A DNA stretch of 64,000 bases from Kumtagia sp044326205. GTDB taxonomy: Bacteria > Pseudomonadota > Alphaproteobacteria > Rhizobiales > Rhizobiaceae. Below are positions 54,940 to 63,907 of the stretch, piece after piece. The notes beneath the pieces are model-generated. The model worked only from the letters and a program-made list of their open reading frames with translations. It made no database searches and was not told the origin of the DNA. The stretch is taken from contig NZ_JBIRCY010000018.1 of the NCBI RefSeq assembly GCF_044326205.1, positions 1-64,000 of the forward strand, in the 5' to 3' direction. The position numbers and the translations under genes are program-made. Each line of letters begins with the position of its first letter. Within the stretch, counting starts at the first letter, position 1.

Positions 54940-55335
54940 TCACGCCCCGTATTGCTCGTCGGAAACCTTTTCGAGCCAGTCGACGGTCTTGCCGTCGAGA
55001 CCTTCCTGCATGGCGATATGTGTCATCGCCGTTGTCGATCCCGCGCCGTGCCAGTGTTTTTCGCCTGGCGCGAAGAAGATCACGTCGCCGGCCCTGATCT
55101 CGTGGATCGGCTCGCCCCAGACCTGAGCGCGTCCGGCCCCGGAGACGACATAGAGCGTCTGGCCGAGCGGGTGGGTGTGCCATGCCGTGCGTGCGCCGGG
55201 CTCGAAGGCCACGCTCAGCGCCCTCAGCCGCGCCGGCTCCTCCGCCTCGATGATGGGTGTCTGCAACACGCGTCCGGTGAAGTAGGAATCGGGTGCAATC
55301 TTGGTGGCGGCCTGGCCGCAAGCAATGATTTTCAT
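54940..55335 (-). CDS. Cupin-domain protein
   Basis: The 131-aa product (ATG 55335) is a single cupin: PGARTAWHTHPLGQTLYVVSG and DVIFFAPGEKHWHGAG, giving metal ligands HTH, Q/E and a late His. This WHTHPLGQTL pattern is that of (R)-mandelonitrile-lyase-like or quercetinase-like small cupins. Its start is after an upstream frame (to 55467) with no homology-like features. Convergent with the monooxygenase gene. Confidence 0.9.
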   Translation of the reverse strand: MKIIACGQAATKIAPDSYFTGRVLQTPIIEAEEPARLRALSVAFEPGARTAWHTHPLGQTLYVVSGAGRAQVWGEPIHEIRAGDVIFFAPGEKHWHGAGSTTAMTHIAMQEGLDGKTVDWLEKVSDEQYGA

Positions 55336-55581
55336 CGAAACCTGCCTATGTCTGGCGTTGTGCTGGCCGGCATAACCGACCGCGAAGAAAGGCGGAGCGT
55401 AACCTACCGGCAGCAAGGCTCGCCGGAGTTTCACGGCCGCGCAGCAAAGTACAGAAAAGCACCGCAAAACGCCATGCTGGACAAGTCTTGTCCAAAAAGC
55501 GATTATGAGGTGTCCGCCTCATGGGGCAGTGAGGATTGGACGGGGCAGAGTCGCGATCCGATCAATGTGGGGATTTGACCC

Positions 55582-56721
55582 ATGCCTCCTGCTGCCCGCC
55601 TTACAGACATGCATGTCTGCCCGATGCAGACGCCCGCCGTGGTGCCGATCCCTCATGTCGGCGGCCCGATCGTGGCGCCCGGTGCGCCGTTGGTGCTGAT
55701 CGGCAATCTTCCCGCCGCCCGCATCACCGACATGTGCATCTGCGTCGGTCCGCCCGACGTGATCGTCCGGGGCTCGGCGGGGGTCTATATCATGGGGCTG
55801 AACGCCGCGCGCATCGGCGACAACACCGCGCATGGCGGGGTGATCGTCCAGGGCTGGCCAACGGTCATCATCGGCGAGATCGGCGTGGTCACGCCCTCGC
55901 TGCCCAGCATGCCGGCGCTTCCCGCGATTGCCATGCCGGACGTGCCGGCGATGCCGTCGCTGCCCGCGCCGCCAGAAATGCCCGCCATCCCCGCGATGGA
56001 GACCGGCCTGCTATCCGCGATGGCCAAGGCGGCGCTCGATCTCGCGCCGGCAGTTCCCGCAATGCCGGACATGCCGGGCGCCCCCGATCTTTCCTTGCCC
56101 GCCGTGCCCGAGCCACCAGACCTGCCCGTGGTCATGGAGGCCATCGCCAAGGCAGTCCCTGCCGCCGTGCAGGCGATCGAGAAGGTGAAGAGCCTGCCGG
56201 CCTCACCCTTCGCCGACTACGCCGTGCCCGCGCTGAACGCCCTGGACGCTGCCCTGGTCGCCCTTCCGCCGGGGCTGGTGCCTCCGGCCGTGCTGGCCGC
56301 GCTCGACGAAGTCAGGCAGGGACTGGCCGAAGCTCAGAAAGCCTATGAAGAGGCGGCTGCGAAGGTCGCCGAGCTTGCGGCGAAGGCGCAGCAGAAGATC
56401 GACGAGTTGAAGCAGCGCTACAACGAGCTTCTGGCCGAGAAGAAGAAGCTCGAGGACCGCATCAACGAGGCGCGGGCCAAGGCCGAGAAAAAGCTTCAGG
56501 AAGCCCGCGAAAAATACGAAGCGGCAAAGGCCAAGATCGAGGAGGCGAAAGCCAAATACGAGGCCAAGAAGGCCGAGTTCGAGGCCAGGAAGGCCGAACT
56601 GAAGAAACATATCGACGACGCCAAGAAGCTCGGCAAGGACCTGTCGAAACAGGCGAAGGAATGGGCGAACAAGAAGCCGCCAAGCCTGCCCAAACTGCCC
56701 AGCCTGCCCTCCTTCCGCTGA
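55582..56721 (+). CDS. PAAR-like protein with coiled-coil extension
   Basis: The first 100 residues of this 379-aa protein form a PAAR-type beta-cone (MPPAARLTDMHVCPMQTP, LVLIGNLPAARITDMCICVG, NAARIGDNTAHGG) as used to sharpen the tip of type VI secretion spikes. A Met/Pro-rich linker (about 100-180) leads to a long Lys/Glu/Ala-rich coiled coil (about 250-360) and a Pro/Leu-rich tail. No VgrG, Hcp or other T6SS gene is in view, so it is an orphan; the extension may be a cargo-docking or toxin-presenting part. Confidence 0.8.
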   Translation: MPPAARLTDMHVCPMQTPAVVPIPHVGGPIVAPGAPLVLIGNLPAARITDMCICVGPPDVIVRGSAGVYIMGLNAARIGDNTAHGGVIVQGWPTVIIGEIGVVTPSLPSMPALPAIAMPDVPAMPSLPAPPEMPAIPAMETGLLSAMAKAALDLAPAVPAMPDMPGAPDLSLPAVPEPPDLPVVMEAIAKAVPAAVQAIEKVKSLPASPFADYAVPALNALDAALVALPPGLVPPAVLAALDEVRQGLAEAQKAYEEAAAKVAELAAKAQQKIDELKQRYNELLAEKKKLEDRINEARAKAEKKLQEAREKYEAAKAKIEEAKAKYEAKKAEFEARKAELKKHIDDAKKLGKDLSKQAKEWANKKPPSLPKLPSLPSFR

Positions 56722-56773
56722 GGATCGCCCCTCGGCTGGCATTGCCGGTCCGGCTCCGATCGGACCAAAAAGA

Positions 56774-56803
56774 GAACCGGCGGGCGTCGCCGCCCGCCGG
56801 TTC
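56774..56803. terminator. Bidirectional terminator between convergent genes
   Basis: GAACCGGCGGGCG (56774-56786) pairs perfectly with CGCCCGCCGGTTC (56791-56803) around a TCGC loop, 13 bp in all. It lies between the PAAR gene and the MHS transporter gene, which converge. An A-rich run lies upstream on the plus strand (T-rich on the minus strand). Confidence 0.75.
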
Positions 56804-56824
56804 ACGATAGGTCGCCGCGAAACC

Positions 56825-58708
56825 CTATTCCTTGGCGTGCAGGTCGGTTCCGAGCGTATCCCTGACGAAGAGCATGCCGACGACCAGCGACATGGCCGCA
56901 ATCGCGATGGGATACCAGAGGCCGAAATAGATGTCGCCCTTGGCTGCGCTCATAGCAAAGACCGTCGCCGGCAACAGGCCGCCGAACCAGCCATTGCCGA
57001 TGTGATAGGGCAGCGACATGCCGGTATAGCGGATGCGGGTCGGGAACATCTCGACCAGGATCGCCGCGATCGGCCCGTACACCATCGTCACGTAGAGGAC
57101 GAGGATGAACAGGATGCCGATCACCATCGGCCAGTTCACCTGATCCGCTGCCGCCACCATGGTGAAGGCGCCGGCGGCGGGGATGCTGAAGGCGGTGATC
57201 TCGGTGGCGCTGCCGGCTTCCTCTGCGGTCACCAGCTTGTCCTTGATTGCCTGCGCCACCGGCACCGTCTTCTTCTCGCCGGCGCGGATGGCCGCCGCGT
57301 CGAGCGTCAGTTCCGGATTGGCGGCGACGAAGGCGTCGAGCTTCTGGTCGGCGACGGTCGCGGCGCCGCGGACGAGCGGATATCCGCCGCCGTGGAGCGC
57401 GATATTGACCGCCTTGTTGAACGCGGCGGTTTTGGCCGTTGCCTGATCGCCCGCCGCCACCGCGTCGAACGATTCGATGGTTTCGTTGCCAATCTTCACC
57501 GTCGCCGGCGACCCGGCGGGACCGGCGACCACGTCATACGGCACCGAGTTGCGGGTGAGGAACGACGTAGCGATATCGCAGGACGTGGTAAACTTGGCGG
57601 TGCCGACCGGGTTGAACTGGAACCTGCAGTCGCCCGGAGCGGCGGTCACGGTGGCGCGCGTGTTCTGCTGCGCGGTGGCCAGAGCAGGATTGGCGGCCCA
57701 GGTCAGCGCCTTGAACAGCGGGAAGTAGGTGACGATGGCGAGCGCCAGGCCGGCCATGATGATCGGCTTGCGGCCGACCTTGTCGGAGAGCCAGCCGAAC
57801 ACCACGAAGAAGATGGTGCCGAGCGCCAAGGCGATGGCGATCATGATGTTGACCGACACGGCGTCGACCTTGAGCACGTTCTGCAGGAAGAACAGCGCGT
57901 AGAACTGGCCGGAATACCACACCACGGCCTGGCCAGCGGTAAGGCCGAGCAGCGCGAGCAGCGCGATGCGGGCGTTCTTCCACTGGCCAAAGGCCTCGGT
58001 CAACGGCGCCTTGGAGCCCTTGCCCTCCTCCTTCATGCGCTGGAATGTCGGCGACTCGTTGAGCGAAAGCCGGATCCAAACCGAGATGCCGAGCAGGATG
58101 AACGACAGCAGGAACGGGATGCGCCAGCCCCAGGCGGCGAATGTTTCCTTCGACATCGATCCCTGGATGATGAGGATGACGACCAGCGACAGGAACAGCC
58201 CGAGCGTAGCCGTGGTCTGGATCCACGAGGTGTAGTAGCCGCGCCGGTCGTCCGGGGCATGCTCCGCCACATAGGTGGCCGCGCCGCCATATTCGCCACC
58301 CAGCGCCAGGCCCTGCAGCATGCGCAGGGCGATCAGGATGATCGGCGCCGCGATGCCCCAGGAGGCCGAACCGGGCAGCAGGCCGACCAGGAAGGTCGAA
58401 AGGCCCATGATCAGGATGGTGACGAGGAAGGTGTATTTGCGGCCGACGAGGTCGCCGATGCGTCCGAACACCAGCGCGCCGAACGGCCGGACAAGGAAGC
58501 CGGCGGCAAAGGCAAGCAGCGCGAAGATGTTGCGCGTCGCTTCCGGGTAGCTCGAGAAGAAGGTCGCGCCGATGAAGGCGGCAAGCGATCCGTAGAGATA
58601 GAAATCATACCATTCGAAGACGGTACCAAGCGACGAGGCGAAGATGACCTTCTTCTCCTCCCGCGTCATGCCGCGCCCCCTTGCGTCGGCCGTTCCTGCC
58701 ATTGCCAT
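56825..58708 (-). CDS. MHS-family MFS transporter with large extra loop
   Basis: A 627-aa symporter-type transporter of the metabolite:H+ symporter family: FEWYDFYLYGSLAAF in helix 1, RPFGALVFGRIGDLVGRKY loop motif, and GEYGGAATYVAEHAP after helix 4. Typical members have about 430-450 aa; here an insertion of some 175 residues (about 345-525), probably periplasmic, with CRFQFN ... TTSCDI cysteines, separates helices 8 and 9. It may bind substrate outside the cell. GGGAGGACAACG precedes ATG 58708. Confidence 0.92.
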   Translation of the reverse strand: MAMAGTADARGRGMTREEKKVIFASSLGTVFEWYDFYLYGSLAAFIGATFFSSYPEATRNIFALLAFAAGFLVRPFGALVFGRIGDLVGRKYTFLVTILIMGLSTFLVGLLPGSASWGIAAPIILIALRMLQGLALGGEYGGAATYVAEHAPDDRRGYYTSWIQTTATLGLFLSLVVILIIQGSMSKETFAAWGWRIPFLLSFILLGISVWIRLSLNESPTFQRMKEEGKGSKAPLTEAFGQWKNARIALLALLGLTAGQAVVWYSGQFYALFFLQNVLKVDAVSVNIMIAIALALGTIFFVVFGWLSDKVGRKPIIMAGLALAIVTYFPLFKALTWAANPALATAQQNTRATVTAAPGDCRFQFNPVGTAKFTTSCDIATSFLTRNSVPYDVVAGPAGSPATVKIGNETIESFDAVAAGDQATAKTAAFNKAVNIALHGGGYPLVRGAATVADQKLDAFVAANPELTLDAAAIRAGEKKTVPVAQAIKDKLVTAEEAGSATEITAFSIPAAGAFTMVAAADQVNWPMVIGILFILVLYVTMVYGPIAAILVEMFPTRIRYTGMSLPYHIGNGWFGGLLPATVFAMSAAKGDIYFGLWYPIAIAAMSLVVGMLFVRDTLGTDLHAKE

Positions 58709-59021
58709 CGTTGTCCTCCCTTGGCGATGCGCCGAAGCCGGTCGCGACTCGTCGTCCCGTCCGGCTGGAGGAAAAAATGCCAGAAACCGCTCCCGAAAAT
58801 GAGAGCGTCTTTAGGATTATGACTATGGGATTACAACTTTGGTAGCAGAAGCTTTGTGCTGCTATTTACAAGCATTGTTCCGGCGCATCCTCAACAACTG
58901 CAAGGAGCAACCTCTGAACCTGTATCCTGAGCAATGTGGCAGGCGCTGACGGCTTCGTAGCCAGCACTCTGAGGCGAAGATATCCGGGCCGGCGGCCTGC
59001 ACCGGCCCGGATCGAGGATGC
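58709..59021. other. Intergenic region
   Basis: These 313 bases between the transporter start and the ribbon-helix-helix gene end hold no gene that I can support. The AT-rich stretch near 58805-58880 probably contains the transporter's promoter. No operator-like palindrome is evident. Confidence 0.4.
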
Positions 59022-59213
59022 TCAGGCGTCCAGCATCGCGCGCGCCGCCGCCCGCTCGGGCTTGCCGGCGAGATAGCCGTTGTCGCGCAGCCATTTGGCG
59101 ATGATGAGTTCGACCAGCGAGGAAACCGAACGGTGATCCTCTTTCGCCGCCGAAGTCAGCGCCTGCTTGATCTCCTGCTCAATCCTGAAGCCGAGGGGAT
59201 GGGTCTTTGCCAT
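59022..59213 (-). CDS. Small ribbon-helix-helix-like protein
   Basis: A 63-aa protein beginning MAKTHPLGFRIEQEIKQAL, with SSLVELIIAKWLRDNG, the beta-strand plus two helices of Arc/MetJ-type DNA-binding proteins. Small proteins of this sort are common in rhizobia and may be antitoxin-like regulators. No toxin gene adjoins it. ATG 59213 is the only start giving the full strand. Confidence 0.75.
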   Translation of the reverse strand: MAKTHPLGFRIEQEIKQALTSAAKEDHRSVSSLVELIIAKWLRDNGYLAGKPERAAARAMLDA

Positions 59214-59335
59214 GTGTCGTTCCTCTAAATTTGACGGCTCACGAAGCTCCGGTTGGAGATGGTTCGTATGGCCGTGGTCGTGACTGTTGCTTGAAATGGT
59301 CCGGCGGACGCCGAAGCAAGCGCCGGCAGGTCGCG

Positions 59336-59749
59336 TCAGGCGAAACTGGTGGCCGGTGGCGCGCGGGCTTGCGTGCCGGCAGTCTCGGACCGTTCCGAGG
59401 TTGCCGACGCGGGCGCCATGCCAAGGGCAAGGCGCGGGGGAATGCCGTTCGAATAACAGGTCGGAGGCAGGCCGAAATGATCACTGGCCTCGGCAAGGTC
59501 GTTGCCGGGCGTAGGGCCGTCCGGATCGTCCGGCGCGGAGACGCAGGCCTGGTAGGCAACTGCGCCGTGGAACGGATCGGAGCCGCTCGCCGAAAGCGTC
59601 TGCTCAGCGACGTATCTGTAGGCCGAACGGCCGGCGAACTCCGACACCGACGGCGCCTCGCCGAGCGCGATGACAGCAACAAGCCAGAGCATCGTCCTGT
59701 AGAGGGCGATGAGAAGACGCTCCGTGGGTTGCTTGCCGCTACCTGTCAT
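59336..59749 (-). CDS. Hypothetical membrane-anchored or secreted protein
   Basis: A 137-aa product starting at ATG 59749 (AAGGTCG upstream). Residues 10-30 (LLIALYRTMLWLVAVIALG) form a hydrophobic helix; the remainder is low in hydrophobicity and contains two cysteines (AYQACVSAP and LPPTCYSNG). Upstream of it lies another strand's gene, and no family is recognised. GC-rich chance frames also cross here, so reality is only moderately likely. Confidence 0.4.
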   Translation of the reverse strand: MTGSGKQPTERLLIALYRTMLWLVAVIALGEAPSVSEFAGRSAYRYVAEQTLSASGSDPFHGAVAYQACVSAPDDPDGPTPGNDLAEASDHFGLPPTCYSNGIPPRLALGMAPASATSERSETAGTQARAPPATSFA

Positions 59750-60012
59750 CGACCTTGGGCCGCTTCGTCCTGATTCCCTGAAAGATTCAGACTATGCCGT
59801 TCATACGCGTTGATGGCTGTCGTGATCAACACGTCGGAGATCATACAAAGTAGGAGCATTGCTTTGCCGGCGCAAGCGGGGGTTTTTTCTTGCCCTCCCA
59901 TCAAATCGGTGTGACGATGCCGGACAGGCAGGAGCAGTCGAAAAAATGCCCCGCCCGCGACGGTCGCAAGGCCGGCCGCCGCTTCAAGGAAACGCTTGAG
60001 TGGAGGTCAGCC

Positions 60013-62064
60013 ATGGGTACACGCGCCGGAGGCAGGCGTACGGGACCGAAATGCATCGCCATTGTCGGTCCCTTCGCCAGCGGAAAGACAACCCTTCTCG
60101 AAGCCATTGTCGCGCGAGCCGGCGCGATCCCGCGGCAGAACGCGGTCGGCTCCGGCAATTCGGTCGGCGACCATTCGCCGGAAGCCCGCGCCCACGCCAT
60201 GAGCGTCGAGGCCACAGTCGCGACCGTCGACTTCATGGGCGAGCAGATCACCTTCATCGACTGCCCCGGCTCGGTCGAGTTTTCTTTTGAGGCGCAGCCC
60301 ATACTCGCCGCCTGCGATGCAGCCATCGTCGTGACCGAAAACGACGAGAAGAAAATTCCCGCCCTGCAGCTCATCATGCGCAAGCTGGACGATCTCGGCC
60401 TGCCCCGCATCCTCTTCCTCAACAAGATCGACAGATCGGCCGCCGGCGTGCGCGATACGCTGAAGCTTCTGCAACCCGTGAGTGAAGCGCCTCTGCTGCT
60501 GCGCCAGATTCCGCTGCGCCGCGACGGCATCGTGGTCGGCGCGATCGACCTGGCGCTGGAGCGCGCCTATGTCTGGCGCGAGCACGCCGCCAGCGAAGTG
60601 ACCGAGATTCCCGACGACGAGAAGGCCCGCGAAATCGAGGCGCGTTTCTCCATGCTGGAGACCCTGGCGGACCACGACGATCATCTGATGGAGCAGCTTC
60701 TGGAAGAAGTCGCGCCGGCGCAGGACGAGGTGTTCGACGATCTCGCCGCCGATCTGCGCGACGGCAATGTCACGCCTGTGCTGATCGGCACGGCCGAGAA
60801 GGGCAACGGCGTGCTGCGCCTGCTGAAGACCATCCGCCACGACGTCGCCGACGTGGAAGCGACGCGCAAGCGGCTGGGCGTCACGGAAAGCACTGGCACG
60901 ATCGTTCAGGTGCTGAAGACCATCCACACCTCGCATGGCGGAAAACTCTCCGTGGCGCGCATCCTGTCGGGCGCGGTCAATGACGGCAACGAACTGACGC
61001 TGCCGGACGGGGGCACGGCGCGCGTCTCCGGCATCTACCGGCTGCTCGGCAAGGACCAGGCCAAGCTGCCCTCCGCCAAGCTGGGCGATACGGTGGCGCT
61101 CGGCAAGCTGGAAGGTGCGCGGACCGGCCAGACGCTGGGTTCCGGCAAAAGCGGCGCCACACAACTTGTGGAAGCGACGCCTTCGCAGCCCGTCTTCGCC
61201 ATCGCGCTCAGGCCTCGGGAACGTAAGGACGACGTTAAAATGTCAGCGGCGATCCAGCGGCTCGCCGAGGAGGACCCGTCGCTGGTGGTGGCCCATCAGG
61301 ACACGGGCGAGACCATATTGTCCGGCCACGGCGAGATGCATCTGCGCGTCACCGTCGAGCGGCTGGACGGCAAGAACCAGATCCCCGTGGAGCAGGGAAC
61401 GCCCGCCGTGCCCTACCGCGAGACCATCCGCAAGGCCGCACAGCAGCGCGGCCGCCACAAGAAGCAGTCGGGCGGCCACGGCCAGTTCGGCGACGTGGTG
61501 ATCGAGATCAAGCCGCTGCCGCGCGGCTCGGGTTTCCAGTTCACCGACACGATCACCGGCGGCGTCGTGCCGAAAACCTACATCCAGTCGGTCGAGACCG
61601 GGGTGCGCGACTTTTTGAAGACCGGTCCTCTCGGCTTTCCGGTGGTCGACGTGGCGGTGAACCTGTCGGACGGCTCCTACCATTCGGTGGATTCCTCCGA
61701 CATGGCGTTCCAGATGGCGGCGAAACTCGCCATGAAGGAAGGTTTGACAGCCTGCTCGCCGGTGCTGCTGGAGCCGATCATGAAGGTGCAGATCTTCACG
61801 CCGTCGGACGCCACCGCGAAAATCACCGGCATCGTGCCGCAGCGGCGCGGCCAGATTCTTGGCTACGACGCCCGGCCGGGCTGGAAGGGATGGGACGTGG
61901 TCGAGGCGACCATGCCGCAATCGGAGATCGGCAATCTGATCATCGAACTGCGCTCGGCGACGGCCGGCGTCGCCAGCTACCAGGCGAGTTTCGACCACAT
62001 GGCGGAACTGACGGGGCGGCTGGCCGACGATGTGATGAACAACGCGCGCGGCAAGGCGGCATAG
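60013..62064 (+). CDS. Elongation factor G-like GTPase
   Basis: A 683-aa translational GTPase paralogue of EF-G. GTP-binding motifs are GPFASGKT, DCPGS and NKID; domain II, III, IV (GHGQFGDVVIEIKP) and V (FTPSDATAKITGIVPQRRG) are visible. The switch regions differ from canonical EF-G, and the G2 RGIT is replaced by SVEATVATVDF. Such EF-G-like proteins in rhizobia may serve in recycling or stress. GGAGGTCAGCC precedes ATG 60013; the in-frame codons to 59890 are unlikely to be used. Confidence 0.93.
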   Translation: MGTRAGGRRTGPKCIAIVGPFASGKTTLLEAIVARAGAIPRQNAVGSGNSVGDHSPEARAHAMSVEATVATVDFMGEQITFIDCPGSVEFSFEAQPILAACDAAIVVTENDEKKIPALQLIMRKLDDLGLPRILFLNKIDRSAAGVRDTLKLLQPVSEAPLLLRQIPLRRDGIVVGAIDLALERAYVWREHAASEVTEIPDDEKAREIEARFSMLETLADHDDHLMEQLLEEVAPAQDEVFDDLAADLRDGNVTPVLIGTAEKGNGVLRLLKTIRHDVADVEATRKRLGVTESTGTIVQVLKTIHTSHGGKLSVARILSGAVNDGNELTLPDGGTARVSGIYRLLGKDQAKLPSAKLGDTVALGKLEGARTGQTLGSGKSGATQLVEATPSQPVFAIALRPRERKDDVKMSAAIQRLAEEDPSLVVAHQDTGETILSGHGEMHLRVTVERLDGKNQIPVEQGTPAVPYRETIRKAAQQRGRHKKQSGGHGQFGDVVIEIKPLPRGSGFQFTDTITGGVVPKTYIQSVETGVRDFLKTGPLGFPVVDVAVNLSDGSYHSVDSSDMAFQMAAKLAMKEGLTACSPVLLEPIMKVQIFTPSDATAKITGIVPQRRGQILGYDARPGWKGWDVVEATMPQSEIGNLIIELRSATAGVASYQASFDHMAELTGRLADDVMNNARGKAA

Positions 62065-62081
62065 CGGACGAACGATCGGAT

Positions 62082-62102
62082 GCGCCGGCATAAGGCCGGC
62101 GC
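62082..62102. terminator. Hairpin between convergent genes
   Basis: GCGCCGGC (62082-62089) pairs perfectly with GCCGGCGC (62095-62102) around a 5-base loop, 18 bases after the EF-G-like stop codon and 13 before the HxlR stop. No T run follows, so it is a possible bidirectional terminator of moderate strength. Confidence 0.55.
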
Positions 62103-62114
62103 GTCCCGGTCTGT

Positions 62115-62513
62115 TCAGGCGTTGCCCGACAGCGGCGCATCCTCGAACTGGCCGCGCGACGCCGCCCACTGCAACAGCGCGTCCAGCGCCGGGCAGAGCG
62201 ACTGCCCCCAGTCGGTAAGCCGATACTCGACCTTAGGCGGCACCTGATGGTGGACGATGCGGCGCACGATGCCGTCGGCCTCCATTTGCCGCAGCTGCTG
62301 GATCAGCATCTTCTGCGAGATCGCCGGGATGGCGCGCTCCAGATCGGAAAAGCGCAGCACCTTGCCGCCGAACAAATGGAAAACGATCACCAGCTTCCAG
62401 CGTCCTTCCAAGATGCGCAGGACATTCTCGACGCCGCTGGCTGCGGATACCGGCGTCGGGTATGCCACCTTACTTTCAGGTAAGTACCTTACTTTTTCGT
62501 CGGTTCTTGTCAT
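62115..62513 (-). CDS. HxlR family transcriptional regulator
   Basis: The 132-aa product has an HxlR winged helix: NVLRILEGRWKLVIVFHLFGGK and recognition region AISQKMLIQQLRQMEADGI, then VPPKVEYRLTDWGQSL. The N-terminal 25 residues are an unstructured extension, and the true start could be further in. It is divergent from the NTF2-SDR operon, 83 bases apart, and most likely represses it. A small inverted repeat lies within its first codons. Confidence 0.9.
   Translation of the reverse strand: MTRTDEKVRYLPESKVAYPTPVSAASGVENVLRILEGRWKLVIVFHLFGGKVLRFSDLERAIPAISQKMLIQQLRQMEADGIVRRIVHHQVPPKVEYRLTDWGQSLCPALDALLQWAASRGQFEDAPLSGNA
62480..62492. promoter_or_regulatory. Possible HxlR operator within the regulator's first codons
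   Basis: GTAAG (62480-62484) and CTTAC (62488-62492) form a 5+3+5 inverted repeat, flanked by more TTAC/AGTA half-site-like bases. It lies about 20 bases inside the hxlR coding sequence if ATG 62513 is used, and about 105 bases before the NTF2 gene. The AT-rich patch stands out locally, but the repeat is short. Confidence 0.4.
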
Positions 62514-62596
62514 TTCTTCAGCCTAGCGCCAAGTTTGGTGGCAGGCAAGCAGAGGCGCTTCCTCGCAACGATTGCCGAAAATCGAAAGGATATGTG

Positions 62597-62923
62597 ATGA
62601 CCGTGGAACTCCCTTCCGCGCTGGAAAGCTATTTTGCCGCCAAGAACCGCAAGGACATCGACGCGATGCTTTCGCCCTTCGTCGCCGACGCCGTGGTGCG
62701 CGACGAAGGACACGAACATCACGGCCGCGAAGCCATAAGAGCCTGGATGGAAGAGACGACTCGCAAATATGGCGTGAGCGTCGAGGTGAGGGAAGCCGAG
62801 CGTAGCGGCGACCGCATCGTCGTAAAGGGGCTCATCTCCGGCGACTTCCCAGGAAGTCCCGCCACCCTCACCTACCGGTTCCGGCTGCATGATACGATGG
62901 TAGCCAGCCTGGAGATCGGATGA
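62597..62923 (+). CDS. NTF2-like / SnoaL-like small protein
   Basis: A 108-aa protein of the NTF2-like fold (LESYFAAKNRKDIDAMLSPF, VVRDEGHEHHGREAIRAWM, then LISGDFPGSPATLTYRFRL). Such single-domain proteins are isomerases, hydratases or ligand binders. GAAAGGATA precedes ATG 62597. Its stop overlaps the start of the SDR gene by four bases (translational coupling), so the two work together. Confidence 0.9.
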   Translation: MTVELPSALESYFAAKNRKDIDAMLSPFVADAVVRDEGHEHHGREAIRAWMEETTRKYGVSVEVREAERSGDRIVVKGLISGDFPGSPATLTYRFRLHDTMVASLEIG

Positions 62924-63726
62924 TGAACGCCGCTCCGAAGTTTCCGATCATTCCGGGCGAGTTTGCCGGGAAGCGTATCCTTGTAACCGGCGGCACCAAG
63001 GGCGCCGGTCTGGAGATCGTCCGCCGGTTTGCCGCGACCGGCGCCGTCGTCGCCACGGCCTCCCGCTCGCAACTGCCGGAAGGCCAGCCTCCTGACACCC
63101 ACGTCCAGGCGGACCTCGGCACCATCGCCGGGGTGGATGCAGTCGTGCAGGCCGTTGTCGCGCAATGGGGCGTCGTCGATATTATCGTCCACACGCTGGG
63201 CGGTTCCTCCGCGCCGGGCGGCGGTTTTGCCGTACTGACGGAGGAGTTGTGGCAACAGGAATTGAACACCAATCTACTGGCGGCCGTCCGCCTGGATCGC
63301 GCCTTGCTGCCGGCAATGGTGGAGCGTGGGTCGGGCGTCGTCATCCACGTTTCGTCGATCCAGCGCAGGCTGCCGCTCCACGAATCCACCATCGCTTATG
63401 CGTCGGCCAAGGCGGCGCTATCGGCCTACAGCAAGGTGCTGTCCAAGGAACTCGGGCCGAAAGGAATTCGCGTCAATACGGTCGCTCCCGGATGGATCAT
63501 GACGAGCGCCGCCGAGGCGATGGTGAAACGGCTTGCCGAGCACGCCGGCAGCGACGAGGAAACCGCACGGCAGGGCATCATAGACGCGCTGGGCGGCATC
63601 CCGATCGGCCGCCCCGCCTGGCCCGAGGAAGTCGCCGAACTTGTCGCCTTCCTCGCCTCTGATCGCGCCGCCTCGATCCACGGCGCCGAATACGTCATCG
63701 ACGGCGGCACGATCCCAACGCTTTGA
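62920..63726 (+). CDS. Short-chain dehydrogenase/reductase
   Basis: The 268-aa product is a classical SDR: VTGGTKGAGLEIVRRFA (TGxxxGxG cofactor site), a Ser-x-Tyr-x3-Lys active site at HVSSIQRRL ... YASAKAALS, and PGWIMTSAAEAM. It reduces or oxidises a small carbonyl compound with NAD(P)H. Cotranscribed with the NTF2-like protein under the divergent HxlR regulator, a frequent arrangement for detoxification of small electrophiles. Confidence 0.93.
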   Translation: MMNAAPKFPIIPGEFAGKRILVTGGTKGAGLEIVRRFAATGAVVATASRSQLPEGQPPDTHVQADLGTIAGVDAVVQAVVAQWGVVDIIVHTLGGSSAPGGGFAVLTEELWQQELNTNLLAAVRLDRALLPAMVERGSGVVIHVSSIQRRLPLHESTIAYASAKAALSAYSKVLSKELGPKGIRVNTVAPGWIMTSAAEAMVKRLAEHAGSDEETARQGIIDALGGIPIGRPAWPEEVAELVAFLASDRAASIHGAEYVIDGGTIPTL

Positions 63727-63907
63727 CGTGCTTGCGAGCCGCCGGTAGCTTCCGTAGCGGGTATAGGCGGCACACGATGTCGTGACAGGCGGAAAAACCC
63801 GATCCTCTGTAACGTTCGTACCTTGCCGTGCGAATAAAGACGCAAGACCGATCGATCCGGTTGCCGCGAGATTGCGCCGGCATCGTGCCGTCGCCGGAGG
63901 ATTTTGC

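Noticed and set aside
56837..58822. A plus-strand open frame of 661 codons antisense to the MHS transporter, longer than the transporter itself
   Set aside because: It is rich in Arg, Gln, Asp and His from reverse reading of GC-rich codons, has no motif, and the minus-strand gene has TM helices and family motifs.
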